The notes under the pieces were generated by a model. That model was not told the origin of the DNA. It did not search any database and saw nothing but the letters and a program-made list of their open reading frames with translations. The position numbers were made by a program, and so were the translations under genes. A stretch of 64,000 nucleotides of DNA from NCBI RefSeq assembly GCF_907164915.1, contig NW_025919230.1, positions 1 to 64,000 of the forward strand. The letters run 5' to 3'. The DNA is from Impatiens glandulifera (Eukaryota > Streptophyta > Magnoliopsida > Ericales > Balsaminaceae). Below, piece by piece: positions 10,790-22,298 of this stretch (position 1 is its first letter; each line of letters starts with the position of its first letter).

Positions 10790-13700
10790 CTGTATAAATG
10801 ATCTTGGCGCTTTCAATAGATAGATTTTGTGTTTTTGTGAATTAGAAGGAGAATACATGCTGAAAAATATGATTTTTTGTCGGAGTACCTAGAGAGATAA
10901 GGTCTTGAGATACCTATCGAGCGATAGGATTTGAGATATACCTATCGAGCAATAAGGTTTGATCATATACATATCGAGAGATATGGTTTTATTTTGATTG
11001 GACTAGATTGTGTACGAACGATCTCAGGTTTTTGTCGATAGACAAAGTTGTTAACGAATCATGAATAAATGATCTTTGTACTTGTCAATAAACAAGATTT
11101 TTAAACGAAATCGTATATAAATAATGTCTCGTGCCTATCAATAGATAGAGTTTAGATTATGGATCATATAAATATGATCTTTAGTCCTTGTTGACAGACA
11201 ATATTGTTAACGGATCATGTACGAATGATCTCTATGCTCGTCGACATACAAGGTTTAAGACCTATCGAGAGATAAGGTTTTGATTGGAGAACACCTACCG
11301 GGGATAGGGTTTGTGAACATAATTGTGCATGAACAGTTTTCTGACCTATCAAAAGATAGGTTTTAATCGTGTATGAACGATGTCTCGACCCATCGGCATG
11401 TAGGGTTTTGGGTGGAATTGTATACAAACAATGTCTCGGCCTATCGACAGAAAGGGTTTTTAACGGAATTGTATATAAACAATGTATCGAACTATCGACA
11501 AATAGGGTTTTGGGCGGAAGTGTATACAAAAATGTCTCGACTTATTGACATGTAGAGTTTTCATACAGAATTGTATACAAACCATATCTCGACCTATCGA
11601 CATATAGGGTTTTTGGAGAATTATATATAAATAATATCTCGACCTATCAATAGATAAGGTTTAGGTTACCTACTAACAAATATGGTTTTGAAATGGGATT
11701 ATGTACAAATGATCTTACGTACCTATCGACATATAGATTTTTAATTAGATCATGTACGTATAATCTCAGGTCCTTGTCGACGGACAAGATTGTTAATGGA
11801 TCATTTACAAATGATCTATGTGCTTGTCAACAAACAAGGCTTAAAAGAGAATCGTGTACGAATGATTTCTCATACCTATCGAAAGATAGGGTTTTGATTG
11901 GATCGTGTACATATGTTCTCAGGTCCTTGTCAACAAGCAAAATTGTTAACGGATCATTTACAAATGATTTATGTGTTTGTTAAAAAAACAAGGCTTAAAA
12001 CAAAATCGTGTACGAACAATTTCTCGTACATATCGATACATAGAGTTTTAGATTACATATTAACAAATAGGGTTTGAAATTGAATTGTGTACGAACAATT
12101 TATTGTACCTATCAACAAATAAGGTTTTGATAGATCATGTGCGAACAATCTTACATACCTATCGATAGATAGAGTTTAGAGTACCTAATATTCTATATGG
12201 CGGTAGGCGGTGGCGAGGCGGTAAGTGACTGCCTACTGCCTCGGGTGCCTAGGCGGTGTTTAGGTGGTGCCTAAGCGGTTGAAACATTTTCACTATATAA
12301 GTATAAATAAATTTATTTATAAATATAATAAAGGTATTATGTAATTACCAAGGTACCAAAAGTCCAAATTAATATTATATCTAACATATTAACATTTAAC
12401 AAAATAAGTTGCATTATTATGTATACTTGAATCTTTGAATATAATCTATCATTTCCAATGTAGCATTGAATGAGTTCTTGAATTGTGTTAGAGATATTCT
12501 ATGGAAGGTAAAGAGTAATTTTAAACAGTGAATAAATGGAATATAAAAAGTCTTTTTATTAAATTTATATATATATATATATTAATATTAGAAATTAATT
12601 AATTAAAAATAATAAATAATTAAATAATTAAATGACCGCATCATGAATAGGCGGAGCAGCCTCGACCGCCATTTAGAACACTAAGAGTAACAAATAACAA
12701 TGAGGGTTTTATTGACGGGATCGTGTACGAACGATCTCACGTACTTATCGATAGATAGGGTTTAGTGTATCTAACTACAATTATGGTTTAAAAACGGAAT
12801 CGTGTACGAACGATCTAACATGTCTATCGATATATAGGTTTTGGGTACCTAACTACATTTAGGGTTTAAGAATGGGATCATGTACAAATGATTTCATGTA
12901 CTTATCGACAAATAGGGTTTTGGGTACCTAATTACAATTAGGGTTTAAAAATAGGATTGTGTACGAACGATCTCACGTACCTATTGACAAATAGGGTTTT
13001 TGGTGGGTCATGTATGAATAACCTCAAGTTCTTGTAGATAGACAAGTTTGTTAATTGATCATTTATAAATGATCTTTATGCTTGTCAATAAACAAGGATT
13101 ACAATAGAATCGTGTACGAACGATTTCTTATACCTATCAATAGTTAGATTTTTGGTACCTAATGACAATTAGAGTTTGAAAATGAGATCGTTTACGAATG
13201 ATCTCACATATCTATTGAAAAATATGATTTAGGTTACCTATTAACAAATATGGTTTAAAACGGAATCGTGTACGAACGATCTCACGTACCTATTAATAGA
13301 TAGGGTTTAGGTTACCTAACAAATAGAGTTTAAAACGGGATCGTGTACGAACGATCTCACATACCTATCCAAATATAGGGTATAGATACCTAACGACAAC
13401 TAAGGTTTAAAATGGGATCGTGTACGAACGATCTCATGTACCTATCGACAGATAAGGTTTAAGTTACCTATTAACAAATAGGGTTTAAAATGGGATTGTG
13501 TACGAACGATTTCACGTACCTATCAACAAATAGGGTTTAAGTACCTAATGATAATTATGGTTTAAAACGGGATCGTGTACAAACGATCTCACGTATTATT
13601 GACGGATAGGGTTTAGGTTACTATTAAAAATAAAGTTTAAAACGGGATCGTGTACGAAAGATTTCACGTACCTATCGGCAGATAGGGTTTAGGTTACCTA

Positions 13701-14315
13701 TTAACAAATAGGGTTTTAAAACGGGACCGTGTACGAACGATCTCACGTATATATCAACAAGTAAGGTTTTGATACTTAGCTACAATTATGGTTTAAATGG
13801 GATCGTGTACGAACGATCTCACGTACCTATTAGCAAATATGGTTTAGGTTACCCATTAACAAATAGGGTTTAAAACAATATCGTGTACGAACGATCTCCC
13901 GTACAAATCGATAGATATGGTTTAGGTATCTAATGACAATTAGGGTTTAAAACGGGATCGTGTATGAATGATCTCACGTACCTATCGAGATATAGGGTTT
14001 AGATTACATATTAACAAATAGGGTTTAAAATAGAATCGTGTATGAACGATCTCACGTACCTATTAACAAATAGAGTTTTGATACCTAACTACGATTAAGG
14101 CTTAAAACGGGATCGGGTACGAACGACATCATGTACCTATTGACAGATAGGGTTTAGGTTACCTATTAAAAAATAGGGTTTGGAAGACGATATTGTGTAC
14201 GAACGATCTCATGTATTTATCAATAGATAGGGTTTTGATACCTAACTACAATTAGGGTTTAAAACGGGAAGGTGTACGAATGATCTCACGCACTTATCAA
14301 CATATAAGGTTTGGG
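10790..14315. repeat. 77-bp tandem array of covarying hairpins
   Basis: Between 13267 and 14272 the word CGTGTACGAACGAT recurs 13 times at 75-79-base steps, giving a unit near 77 bp; units farther left are more diverged. Each unit carries up to three dyads: GATCGT-n6-ACGATC (example 13801-13818), CCTATC-n4-GATAGG (13671-13686) and CCTATT-n4-AATAGG (13697-13712). Variants such as CCTAAT/ATTAGG (12927-12942), CTTGT/ACAAG (13081-13096) and GATCAT/ATGATC (13057-13074) change both sides together. It lies downstream, on the minus strand, of the Tat-like integrase, where Tat/Ogre elements are known to carry tandem repeats. An inserted hAT element occupies 12186-12683. Confidence 0.85.
12186..12683. 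mobile_element. 498-bp non-autonomous hAT element inside the hairpin array
   Basis: The ends TAATATTCTATATGGCGG and (reverse complement) TAGTGTTCTAAATGGCGG match at 15 of 18 positions. Flanking 8-mers AGAGTACC (12178-12185) and AGAGTAAC (12684-12691) match at 7 of 8, the hAT target-duplication length. The interior is AT-rich without coding capacity. GGCGG-rich ends of this kind are common in plant non-autonomous hAT families. It interrupts array units on both sides, so it inserted after the array formed. Confidence 0.8.
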
Positions 14316-15863
14316 ACGATTTGCTTATTTGCATTTGCAGTATCAGTCATGGCTCTATGCCTTTTAAGGAAATATTTCAACATAATCATTTTCCCTAATT
14401 CTTTATAAAGTGTCCTTCACAACAAGTTGGAATTCACTGATCAACGATTTCAAGCTCTGTTTATAGACAGATGGCTCATGTTTTTGGATAAAGGAACATT
14501 TTTCCCCGTTCTTATCCTTGTTTCTCTTTTTTTCGAGATTGAAATTAACATTGATCCTTCTAAATGAATCATGACATTTTTCGGATTCGAAACGTATTCG
14601 GGACTAGGCTTTGAACATCTTTTCCGTCATTTGTGATAATTTTTCTTTCATCAAGGAATAAGATTTTTTCCCCCAACTTTCATGCTATCAGCTATAAATT
14701 CAATCTCGTGTACAAACAATTACCCATAATTATAATCCTCAAAAAAGATAGTCAAAACTTTGATGTTTTGACAAGTGTGCAACTATTTTCTGTTGTTCGG
14801 ACCTCTACCAAATTTCTTGAAAGTTCACTCATCGTAAAGTATCTTTTAGAGAGGTTTATCGACTTTCTACTTTGGGTTTTCATTTTCCATTTTTCTTTTT
14901 TTTTTGTTGACTCGTGAGTATATATAGTAGAATCGGTACATCATTTCCCTTGTCGTAACAATCAAGATTAGAGTCTAAGTGAGCAACGGATAGTGATTTC
15001 AATACATCAACTACTTGAGTCATTTTCTTTTTTCGTTCTAGAGTATATCTGATAGAATCAGTATATTCTGCTTTGGTCGTAGTAATCATGACTAGAGTTT
15101 GAGTGAGCACGAATGGTGATTTTAATACCTCAACGAACACAAAAATATTTTTCAATTCTTTAGAGATTTTTGGGGTTTATTTCGGTTCTCTGTTTGGAAT
15201 TTTCATTTTTTTTGGTTTTTTTCTTCCCAAAGAATCGAGTTTCAAACCTCTCCTTTAACAAAGGTAACGATGAGGTGTCCTTTCATGATTTAGGGATCTG
15301 GGCATCACTTTTATGGTGTTTATTCCGTTTTTTTTCTTCAAAAACCTTCTATAGAGGGTTAATCTTTGGATATTCGCCTACAAACGAAAAATAGCTTATG
15401 AATGATATCTTTTGAATCGGTGTCATTGTGAAATCCCCGTTTTATTTTTTAGAATATCACTCTAATGGAAGCGATGTTCTTAGCTTTACCCTTGTATGTT
15501 TCCTAAAATCCATCACATCGGCTTTAGGATGCGATCAAGGTTTTCTTCTTTTATCAAAAGAGTTTCTCTTTCTCTTGAGAAAATGACTAAGGGAGTTTTA
15601 TTTATGTGAGATCGGGCCTGTAAACATATAGGTTTCCTATGTATTTTGTTTCCTTTATTTTTTTAAATAATAAGAATTAGATCTCTGTAATTCGGACATG
15701 AATTCTCTGTCCATGTTGCAAGTTATACAAAACTTGGGATTGGATTCTGTTGAAATAAAATTTTGTCAAGGTCGAGTTGTAAACTATTTGCACATAGCTT
15801 GATATTATAAAAAATATCTTTTAAGCACATCGAATTTGGTTGGTGCAATGAAATCTTTGTCTT
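14316..15863 (-). other. 3' non-coding region of the Tat-like element
   Basis: It lies between the integrase C-terminus and the 77-bp array on the minus strand. No protein domain was recognised. A direct repeat of about 95 bases occurs at about 14922-15015 and 15041-15135; both copies carry GAGTATAT, a TAGAATC core and GTGATTT near their ends. Open frames at 14633-15394 have no family signature and read as chance. Confidence 0.55.
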
Positions 15864-16091
15864 CTATATTAGATAGGCGAATAACTCCTCTAAAGATGAT
15901 TTTCTAAAGTAGGAATGGTCCTTCCCATTAGGGTCAAATTTTCCCCTAGGGTCTAGGAGTTCTCGAGTTTGTTTGAGAATTATATCACATTCTTGGAGGT
16001 TTCTAGGTTTTACCTTCTTATTGAAGGTGCCTGACATGCGTCTTTGGTAGGTTTGGATTTTACATAAAGTGTTTAACCTCTTATCCTCCAT
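15864..16091 (-). pseudogene. Tat-like integrase C-terminal region
   Basis: The 75-residue frame includes YQRRMSGTFNKKVKPRNLQE and DPRGKFDPN, a signature seen after the catalytic core in Tat/Ogre integrases, where this part contacts DNA. The link to the core at 16404 is broken by stops or frameshifts. It is part of the degraded pol of the minus-strand element. Confidence 0.75.
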
Positions 16092-16403
16092 TAACGTAAA
16101 TTGGTCATATCGAGATTTGAGTTAGTCTTATGGTTGGAATCTTGATTTCGGTAGGTTATATGGTATACATATCGTAAACTATGGAATAGGGAGTTTTATT
16201 CGTCGAAGTTTGAGCGGTTGTGCGATATCCCCATAAGACATATGAAAGCTTCTCGTGTTAGTCCTTGTATGTGCTGGTCATCTTCTTGATTATCCTAATC
16301 ACGTTTTGTTTTTCGCTTCGACCTCACCATTGGTTTGTGGTATATAGGGAGAAGATTTATGATGTTCGATCTGGAACTCGTCGAACAATTGTAACACTTT
16401 TCC

Positions 16404-16643
16404 TTAGAAATGTCGACCATTGTCTAAAATCAGGGTGTGAGGAACTCCATATCTAGCGATGATGCTAGTTAGGATAAACTTTGTCACTTGAGATGATTTC
16501 AAGACTTTGTAGGAGGCTATTTCAACCCATTTGGTGAAGTAGTCTATGGTGACAAGTATGAACTCGTGTCCATTTAACGCGTGGGGATAGATTTTCCCAA
16601 TGACGGCAATGCCCCAGGTAGAAATGGGCCAAGGGGATGTCAT
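16404..16643 (-). pseudogene. Tat-like integrase core, first catalytic Asp lost
   Basis: The frame contains WGIAVIG, NGHEFILVTIDYFTKWVE and RYGVPHTLILDNGRHF, the rve integrase core of Ty3/Gypsy Tat elements. The family pattern is WGIDVIG; here the catalytic Asp is Ala (residue 12 of the frame, near 16608). The second Asp is kept in LDNG. The third catalytic residue lies in a part no longer open. The protein would join retrotransposon cDNA to host DNA, but this copy cannot be active. Confidence 0.85.
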
Positions 16644-16851
16644 ATTCTAGAGGAGCGAGGTCGGTGTAGGTTTTAGGTTAGCATAGATTTGGCACTGATG
16701 ATAGCTCCTTACATAGCTCACATATTCTTGTTCGAGGTTTTCTAATAATATCCTAAACAGAGTATTTTCTTGGCTAAATTCATTTCATTCATCTGTGGGT
16801 CACATGTCCCTGCATGCACTTCTTCCATGATCCTTTTGAATTCAGGATTAT

Positions 16852-17055
16852 CTATATAGAGCATGTTTTGACCATCAAAAGATCATAGATAAAGCATGTT
16901 AGCGATCCAAGCATAGTTGGTGGAATACTAGCGCAATGCCCATCGTTCCTTAGCTCGTAAGTGGGAAGGATATTCTCCGTATTCAATATGCTTCTAGAGA
17001 GTATCATATCAGGGTTTAGCATCATTCTCACATGAAGTTGCTTCTCCATTTTCAA
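16852..17055 (-). pseudogene. Tat-like pol linker between RNase H and integrase
   Basis: The 67-residue frame lies in the expected gap between the second RNase H domain and the integrase core on the minus strand. It shows no confident motif of its own. It is included because position and orientation fit the polyprotein. Confidence 0.4.
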
Positions 17056-17062
17056 AAGTAGG

Positions 17063-17431
17063 TCATTGCTTTTGTCGGATTTTTAATGGTTTGACTTTAA
17101 TTCCACCTGGAATTTGAGTCATGGCTGCCAAAATAGCCAAGGAATCCACAAAGTAGTTTTGACTTCTTAGAGTGAGAACAAATGATACTTGATCGAATTT
17201 GTTCATAAGATTGATCAGGTGGGCATTGTAGGCTTTCAAGTTTTCCCTTTTCGCTTGCCACATGCCATTGGCTTGTGATATAACCAAGTTAGAGTCACCA
17301 GTGACTTCTAGCTTGGTTGCCGCTTTTTCATATACCAATTTGAGACCTGAGAGGCATGTCTCGTATTCAGCCTTGTTACTAGTGATGTGATATTTGAGTT
17401 TTATGGATATTGGGTTATACATCCCTTTCAT
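17063..17431 (-). pseudogene. Second (archaeal-type) RNase H of a Tat/Ogre element
   Basis: Motifs are NKAEYETCLSGLKL (catalytic Glu), LEVTGDSNLVISQANG (catalytic Asp in GDS) and FVDSLAILAAM (position of the last Asp). A second RNase H domain between the usual RNase H and the integrase is a hallmark of the Tat lineage, including Ogre, so this frame gives the best lineage call for the element. Confidence 0.8.
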
Positions 17432-17652
17432 GTTAACTAAAAAATCTGAATTTTATAACCCTACTTCTAGAAGCTCCATCAAACATTAGTTTCCATATGT
17501 CTAATGTTATACTCATAATTCCTTATCGGGAAATTCAATTTCGTCTTCTAACTCAACAATAATAGGTTAGTCAACGTGGAAGTCTATAACAATACTTCCT
17601 TTGATAACTTTTGTAATGTATAGGCTATGTCATATTCGAATAACATCATCAT

Positions 17653-17886
17653 TCATTTGGCTAGCCTAGGTGACAGAAGAGTTCGTTGGAATAAGAGGTG
17701 GATCGGGTCCAGTCTTGATACTAACTTGATGTGGTGGGCTTGCATGTAGTGTCTCAACCTTTTAATGACCCATGCTAGTGCCCAACATATTTTCTCAGCT
17801 AGAGTGTAATTAAATTCACACTCAGCCATCCTTTTACTGATGTAGTACATAGTCATTTCGAGTTTGTCCTCGTTTTCTTGATCCAA
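17653..17886 (-). pseudogene. Tat-like RT connection / first RNase H fragment
   Basis: The frame reads YYISKRMAECEFNYTLAEKICWALAWVIKRLRHYMQAHHIKL without interruption and resembles the RNase H-like region that follows Ty3/Gypsy reverse transcriptase. It lies between the RT (18339-18566) and the second RNase H (17063-17431), in the proper order for the minus strand. Confidence 0.75.
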
Positions 17887-18099
17887 TAGGCTTTCTATGG
17901 TTATGACTATTATCGTAAGTTATAAGATGAGAGGAATGTCGGCTCTAAACGACATGAGTATGGGAGAGGATTTTAAGTAATCATTTATTCTCTCAAATGC
18001 TTGTTGACAGTTTTCATCCCATGTGAACTTTTGGTCTTTCTTTACCAACTTAAAAAGCGGATCGCATGTCATAGTAAACTTATCGATGAATCGGCTAAT

Positions 18100-18800
18100 G
18101 TATTAGATTTTTCCCTGAAATCTTCCGACCTTTCTTTCGTTTCGAGGGACCGGCATAACCGTGATTGTTTCTAGCTTAGAGGGATCGGCTTCAATTCCCC
18201 TCTATGTGATTAAGAAGCCTAGAATTTTATCAGTTGTGACTCTGAAGGTACATTTCTTCGGGTTGAGTAGTAGCTGATATTTCCTGATTCGTTGCAGGAG
18301 TTTCTTGTGGTTTTGGACATGTCCTTCTCGATCTCCTTCTATTTGACGATCATGTTGTCGACATATACTTCCACTTTCTTGTGGATCATGTCATGAAGGA
18401 TCATATTGGCTTCCCTTTTATAAGTGGCTCCTGCATTTTTAAGATAGAAAGGCATGACATAATAACAGAAGGTTCCTACTTCTATTATGAACGTGATCTT
18501 TTCATTGTCTTGTGAGGCCATCAAGATTTGGTTGTATCTTGAGAATTCGTCCATGAATGATAACAACTCATGACCGGAAGCGTGGTTGACTAATATATCG
18601 ATGTGTGGCAGTGGAAGTGATTTTTAGGGATGACCTTATTCAGATCCTGATAATCTACACACACGTATTTTCCTGTCTTTCTTCATAAGGGGAACAACGT
18701 TGGCTATCCAGGTAGGATATTCCACTATCTCAAGAAATCCAACTTGCATTTGAACTACTTCTCTTATTTTGTCAAGATTTCCTCTTGTATACATCTGAGC
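18100..18800 (-). pseudogene. Tat-like reverse transcriptase, YVDD changed to YVDN
   Basis: The best-preserved part is 18339-18566: FMDEFSRYNQILMA, CYYVMPFYLKNAGATYKR and VEVYVDNMIVK, the palm of a Ty3/Gypsy RT. The catalytic box should be YVDDMIVK; the second Asp is Asn (codon AAC at 18354-18356), so polymerase activity is lost. Flanking RT parts (CVDYQDLNK-like at about 18640) are present but broken by stops. Confidence 0.85.
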
Positions 18801-19209
18801 TTTAGCTTTATTGGCTTAGCATCTGGATATAGAGGAATGTGATGTCATGTGATCTTTGGATCAAAGTCTGGCATATCCTTGTATGACCAGGAGAAGACGT
18901 CTTTATTTGCCTTTAATAGCTCAAATAACTCCAAACGGTTTTACGGGTTTAAACTTTGGCTTATCAGTACAATCTAAGGATCGTCAACCATATTTAAATT
19001 AATTTCGATTGTCTTTTCTGCTGAAGTGACAATCTCATCCTCGGTTTCTAAGAAATGTTTGATTTCGAAGTTTAAATCAGAGTAAAAGGAAAGATCATTT
19101 CTATTCATACATTCAAAGTCAACTTTTGATGATACATCGAGGGGTTTATTACATGTAAGAAAAGATGATCTAACAAGATCATTATTCTCAAATTTCTTAC
19201 AATGTACAG
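18801..19209 (-). other. Tat-like pol, upstream RT segment
   Basis: No long open frame remains, but position and strand place it between the RT palm and the sequence resuming at 31157 after the Copia insertion. The last five bases (19205-19209, TACAG) are the left target duplication. Confidence 0.55.
19205..19209. repeat. Target-site duplication, left copy (TACAG)
   Basis: TACAG directly before the LTR end at 19210 is repeated exactly at 31152-31156 after the other LTR. Five bases is the Copia integrase spacing. Confidence 0.9.
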
Positions 19210-19745
19210 TGATATGATCGGCGTTATCGATAGAGACGGGGGTCTGGCTATTGATGACGGCTTAGGAAAAACGGTTTGATAGAAATCATGTTAAGGATTT
19301 AAATCGCTTTCTATTCTACACAAACCCTTGTAAACTCTTGAACGATTCAAATGCGGAAACGTTTGCTCAGGTTTGAAGCTAAGAACCAAGAATAATAAGA
19401 TGACATAATGTAAATAACACATTAGTTTGTTTATGGATGTTCGGAGCAAACTCTCCTACGTCACCCCTTTTTCCAACCACCGGAAAGATTCACTATAACT
19501 TTCTTAGAATCAAATACAGTTGCATGAATAGCTCATTGTTGTACAAAACAAGCTCTATTCAACATACATAATATAGAAGAATATCACTCAGCTAAAACGA
19601 TGCTTTGATTCTAACTCTCTTGATAAACACACAGTAAAGCAAGAAAGCAGTTCTTAAGATTGTAAATTCAGTATTCAGTAATTGTGTTCAGCAGTAGTTT
19701 TTCTGGAAATTGTATCCGACGGTTCTTCCGTTATCCTTGAGTATC

Positions 19746-19754
19746 TTTAAATAA
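19746..19754 (-). promoter_or_regulatory. TATA-like box of the Copia LTR (3' copy)
   Basis: The minus strand reads TTATTTAAA here and at the equivalent site 28837-28845 of the other LTR. It stands downstream of the U3 dyad array and upstream of presumptive R-U5, where a Copia promoter is expected. Confidence 0.45.
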
Positions 19755-20179
19755 GGAACATGTACCAACGGTCGAATCTTCTATAATGACATGTGGCGAG
19801 CTTCCATTGGAACGCCTCTATAGTACACAGCAGACTCTGAGCACAAGGATCGTGACCTTACCAATCTGGTAGTGCGCCAAATATTCTTCTAGGATATTCC
19901 TGTAAAAACAAGTAGTGAGAAGAATATTTGCTAACGTGGCATTAATCAATTGGTTGCAAGTAGCTATCGTATTAATCTTCAATAGAAAGTGGAGCAAGAG
20001 TAGCGTACAACTAGTTGATCGTGGGTAGACGTGTGCTAGCTTCAAACAACTGCTTTAAACATGGCATTAGACATATTTCACTTAGACGACCTCGTCTAAT
20101 GAAATTAGACGCACACGTCTAATAGCAGGATCCATTAGACCACTTAGTCTAATGGGATTAGACGACACGTCTAATTACG

Positions 20180-21880
20180 GTTCCCTTTAGACTAATCTGA
20201 AGGAGTTAGACTGCACATTTAACTCTCATATGTTAGAATGCACGTCTAACTACGCATACCTTCAGACTAATCTGAAGGAGTTAGAATGCATGTCTAACTC
20301 TTATACATTAGACTACACGTATAACTACGCATCCCTTCAAACTAATCTGAAGGAGTTAGACTGCACGTCTAACTCTCATGCGTTAGACTACACGTCTAAC
20401 TACGTGTCCCTTCAGACTAATCTGAAGGAGTTAGACTGTACGTCTAACTCTCATACGTTAGACTGGACGTCTAACTACGCATCCCTTCAGACTAATCTGA
20501 AGGAGTTAGAATGCACGTCTAACTCTCATACGTTAGACTACACGTCTAACTACGTGTCCCTTCAGACTAATCTGAAAGAGTTAGACTGCACGTCTAACTC
20601 TCATACGTTAGACTACACGTCTAACTACGCATCCCTTCAGACTAATCTGAAGGTGTTAGACTGCACGTCTAACTCTCATATGTTAGACTGCACGTCTAAC
20701 TACGTGTCCTTACAGACTAATCTGAAAGAGTTAGACTGCACGTTTAACTCTCATACGTTAGACTACACGTCTAACTACGCATCCCTTTAAACTAATTTGA
20801 AGGAGTTAGACTGCACGTCTAACTCTCATACGTTAGATTGCACGTCTAACTACGTGTCCCTTCAAACTAATCTGAAGGAGTTAGACTGCACGTCTAACTC
20901 TCATACGTTAAACTGGACGTCTAACTACGCATCCCTTCAGACTAATCTGAAGGAGTTAGACTGCACGTCTAACTCTCATACGTTAGACTACACGTCTAAC
21001 TACGTGTCCCTTCAGACTAATCTGAAGGAGTTAGACTGCACGTCTAACTCTCATACGTTAGACTACACGTCTAACTACGCATCCCTTCAGACTAATCTGA
21101 AGGTGTTAGACTGCACGTCTAACTCTCATATGTTAGACTGCACGTCTAACTACGTGTCCTTACAGATTAATCTGAAAGAGTTAGACTGCACGTTTAACTC
21201 TCATACGTTAGACTACACGTCTAACTACGCATCCCTTTAAACTAATTTGAAGGAGTTAGACTGCACGTCTAACTCTCATACGTTAGATTGCACGTCTAAC
21301 TACGTGTCCCTTCAAACTAATCTGAAGGAGTTAGACTGCACGTCTAACTCTCATACGTTAAACTGGACGTCTAACTACGCATCCCTTCAGACTAATCTGA
21401 AGGAGTTAGACTACACGTCTATCTCTCATACGTTAGACTGCACATCTAACTACGTGTCCCTTCAGACTAATCTGAAAGAGTTAAACTGCACGTCTCACTC
21501 TCATACGTTAGACTGCACGTCTAACTACGCATCCCTTCAGACTAATCTGAAGGAGTTAGACTGCACGTCTAACTCTCATACGTTAGACTGCACGTCTAAC
21601 TACGTGTCCCTTCAGACTAATCTGAAGGAGTTAGACTGTACGTCTAACTCTCATACGTTAGACTGCACGTCTAACTACGTGTCCCTTCAGACTAATCTGA
21701 AGGAGTTAGACTACACGTCTAACTCTCATACGTTAGACTACACTTCTAACTCTCATACGTTAGACTGTACGTCTAATTATGTGTCCCTTCAGACTAATCT
21801 AAAGGAGTTAGGCTTCACGTCTAACTACGTATCTGTTAGATTACACATCTAACTACATTTCTGTTAGACTGCACGTCTAA
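20180..21880 (-). repeat. 75-bp tandem dyad array in U3 with a 450-bp higher-order repeat
   Basis: The unit is 75 bp and holds two TTAGAC-n5-GTCTAA dyads (example 20356-20372) and one CTTCAGA-ctaa-TCTGAAG dyad (20410-20427). Diagnostic variants recur exactly 450 bases (six units) apart: CTGGACGTC at 20463, 20913 and 21363; CCTTACAGA at 20708 and 21158; CCCTTTAAACT at 20783 and 21233. Because 75 is divisible by three, long open frames with a 25-residue period appear on the plus strand (20230-21852); they are antisense to the element and by-products of the repeat, not genes. Confidence 0.92.
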
Positions 21881-22065
21881 CTCAATGCATCTAATGGCCA
21901 ATCAGTCTAATGATCCTCATTTAGACTTAGTCTAATATAACCTGTTTTCGATACACCTGCACCAAAAACGATTAGACAACTTAAATTGAGTTTTATACAC
22001 ACTCATCATCAAAATTCCAATAGTCAAAATACTTTGACACTTAGTCAAAATAATTTGACCCAACA

Positions 22066-22080
22066 ATTTCCCTCTTTTTG
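22066..22080 (-). promoter_or_regulatory. Polypurine tract of the Copia element
   Basis: The minus strand reads AAAAAGAGGGAAAT immediately before the LTR start TGTTGGG. A second purine tract, AAAAAGGGGGAAGTGAG, lies about 210 bases upstream (near 22280-22296, minus) just after the third ORF. Confidence 0.8.
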
Positions 22081-22298
22081 ATGATGATGTTAAAACTTTG
22101 CATTAAATAACAAAATAAGCATCCATCATGCAATAAATACCTTAATCAGATAAATAAAAAATCATGAATGTTTTTCAACAGAAAAGTACAAAAACACCAT
22201 TCAAAAACAACAAAATGAAATAAGTTCAAATCAACACAAGACAACCCAAAAAGAATTCATATCCTCCTTTATCTCTTCTCACTTCCCCCTTTTTAACA

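Larger units (their letters stand above)
19210..22065 (-). repeat. 3' LTR of the Copia element (2856 bp)
   Basis: On the minus strand it starts TGTTGGGTC at 22065, right after the polypurine tract, and ends ...CATATCA at 19210. The dyad array (about 20180-21880) fills most of U3. A TATA-like TTATTTAAA lies at 19746-19754. The final 540 bases would be R and U5. Confidence 0.9.

Noticed and set aside
11215..11983. Open frames with repeated YTIPPKTL or YNLRSLSTDK words
   Set aside because: These are translations of the hairpin array on both strands, with no family similarity.
13260..14290. Interstitial telomere tract, because TAGGGTTTAGG occurs often (plant telomere is TTTAGGG)
   Set aside because: TTTAGGG-like words occur singly once or twice per 77-bp unit, as part of the AATAGGGTTTA dyad arm, never as consecutive 7-base repeats.
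10790..14315. CRISPR-like array of repeats and spacers
   Set aside because: Repeats are diverged, spacers are themselves repeated, there are no cas genes, and the DNA is plant nuclear.
20230..21852. Long plus-strand open frames with a 25-residue repeat (LDCTSNSHTL type), as if a repetitive secreted protein
   Set aside because: The frame stays open only because the repeat unit is 75 bases. It is antisense within a retrotransposon LTR, and the same array in the other LTR is full of stops and frame changes.
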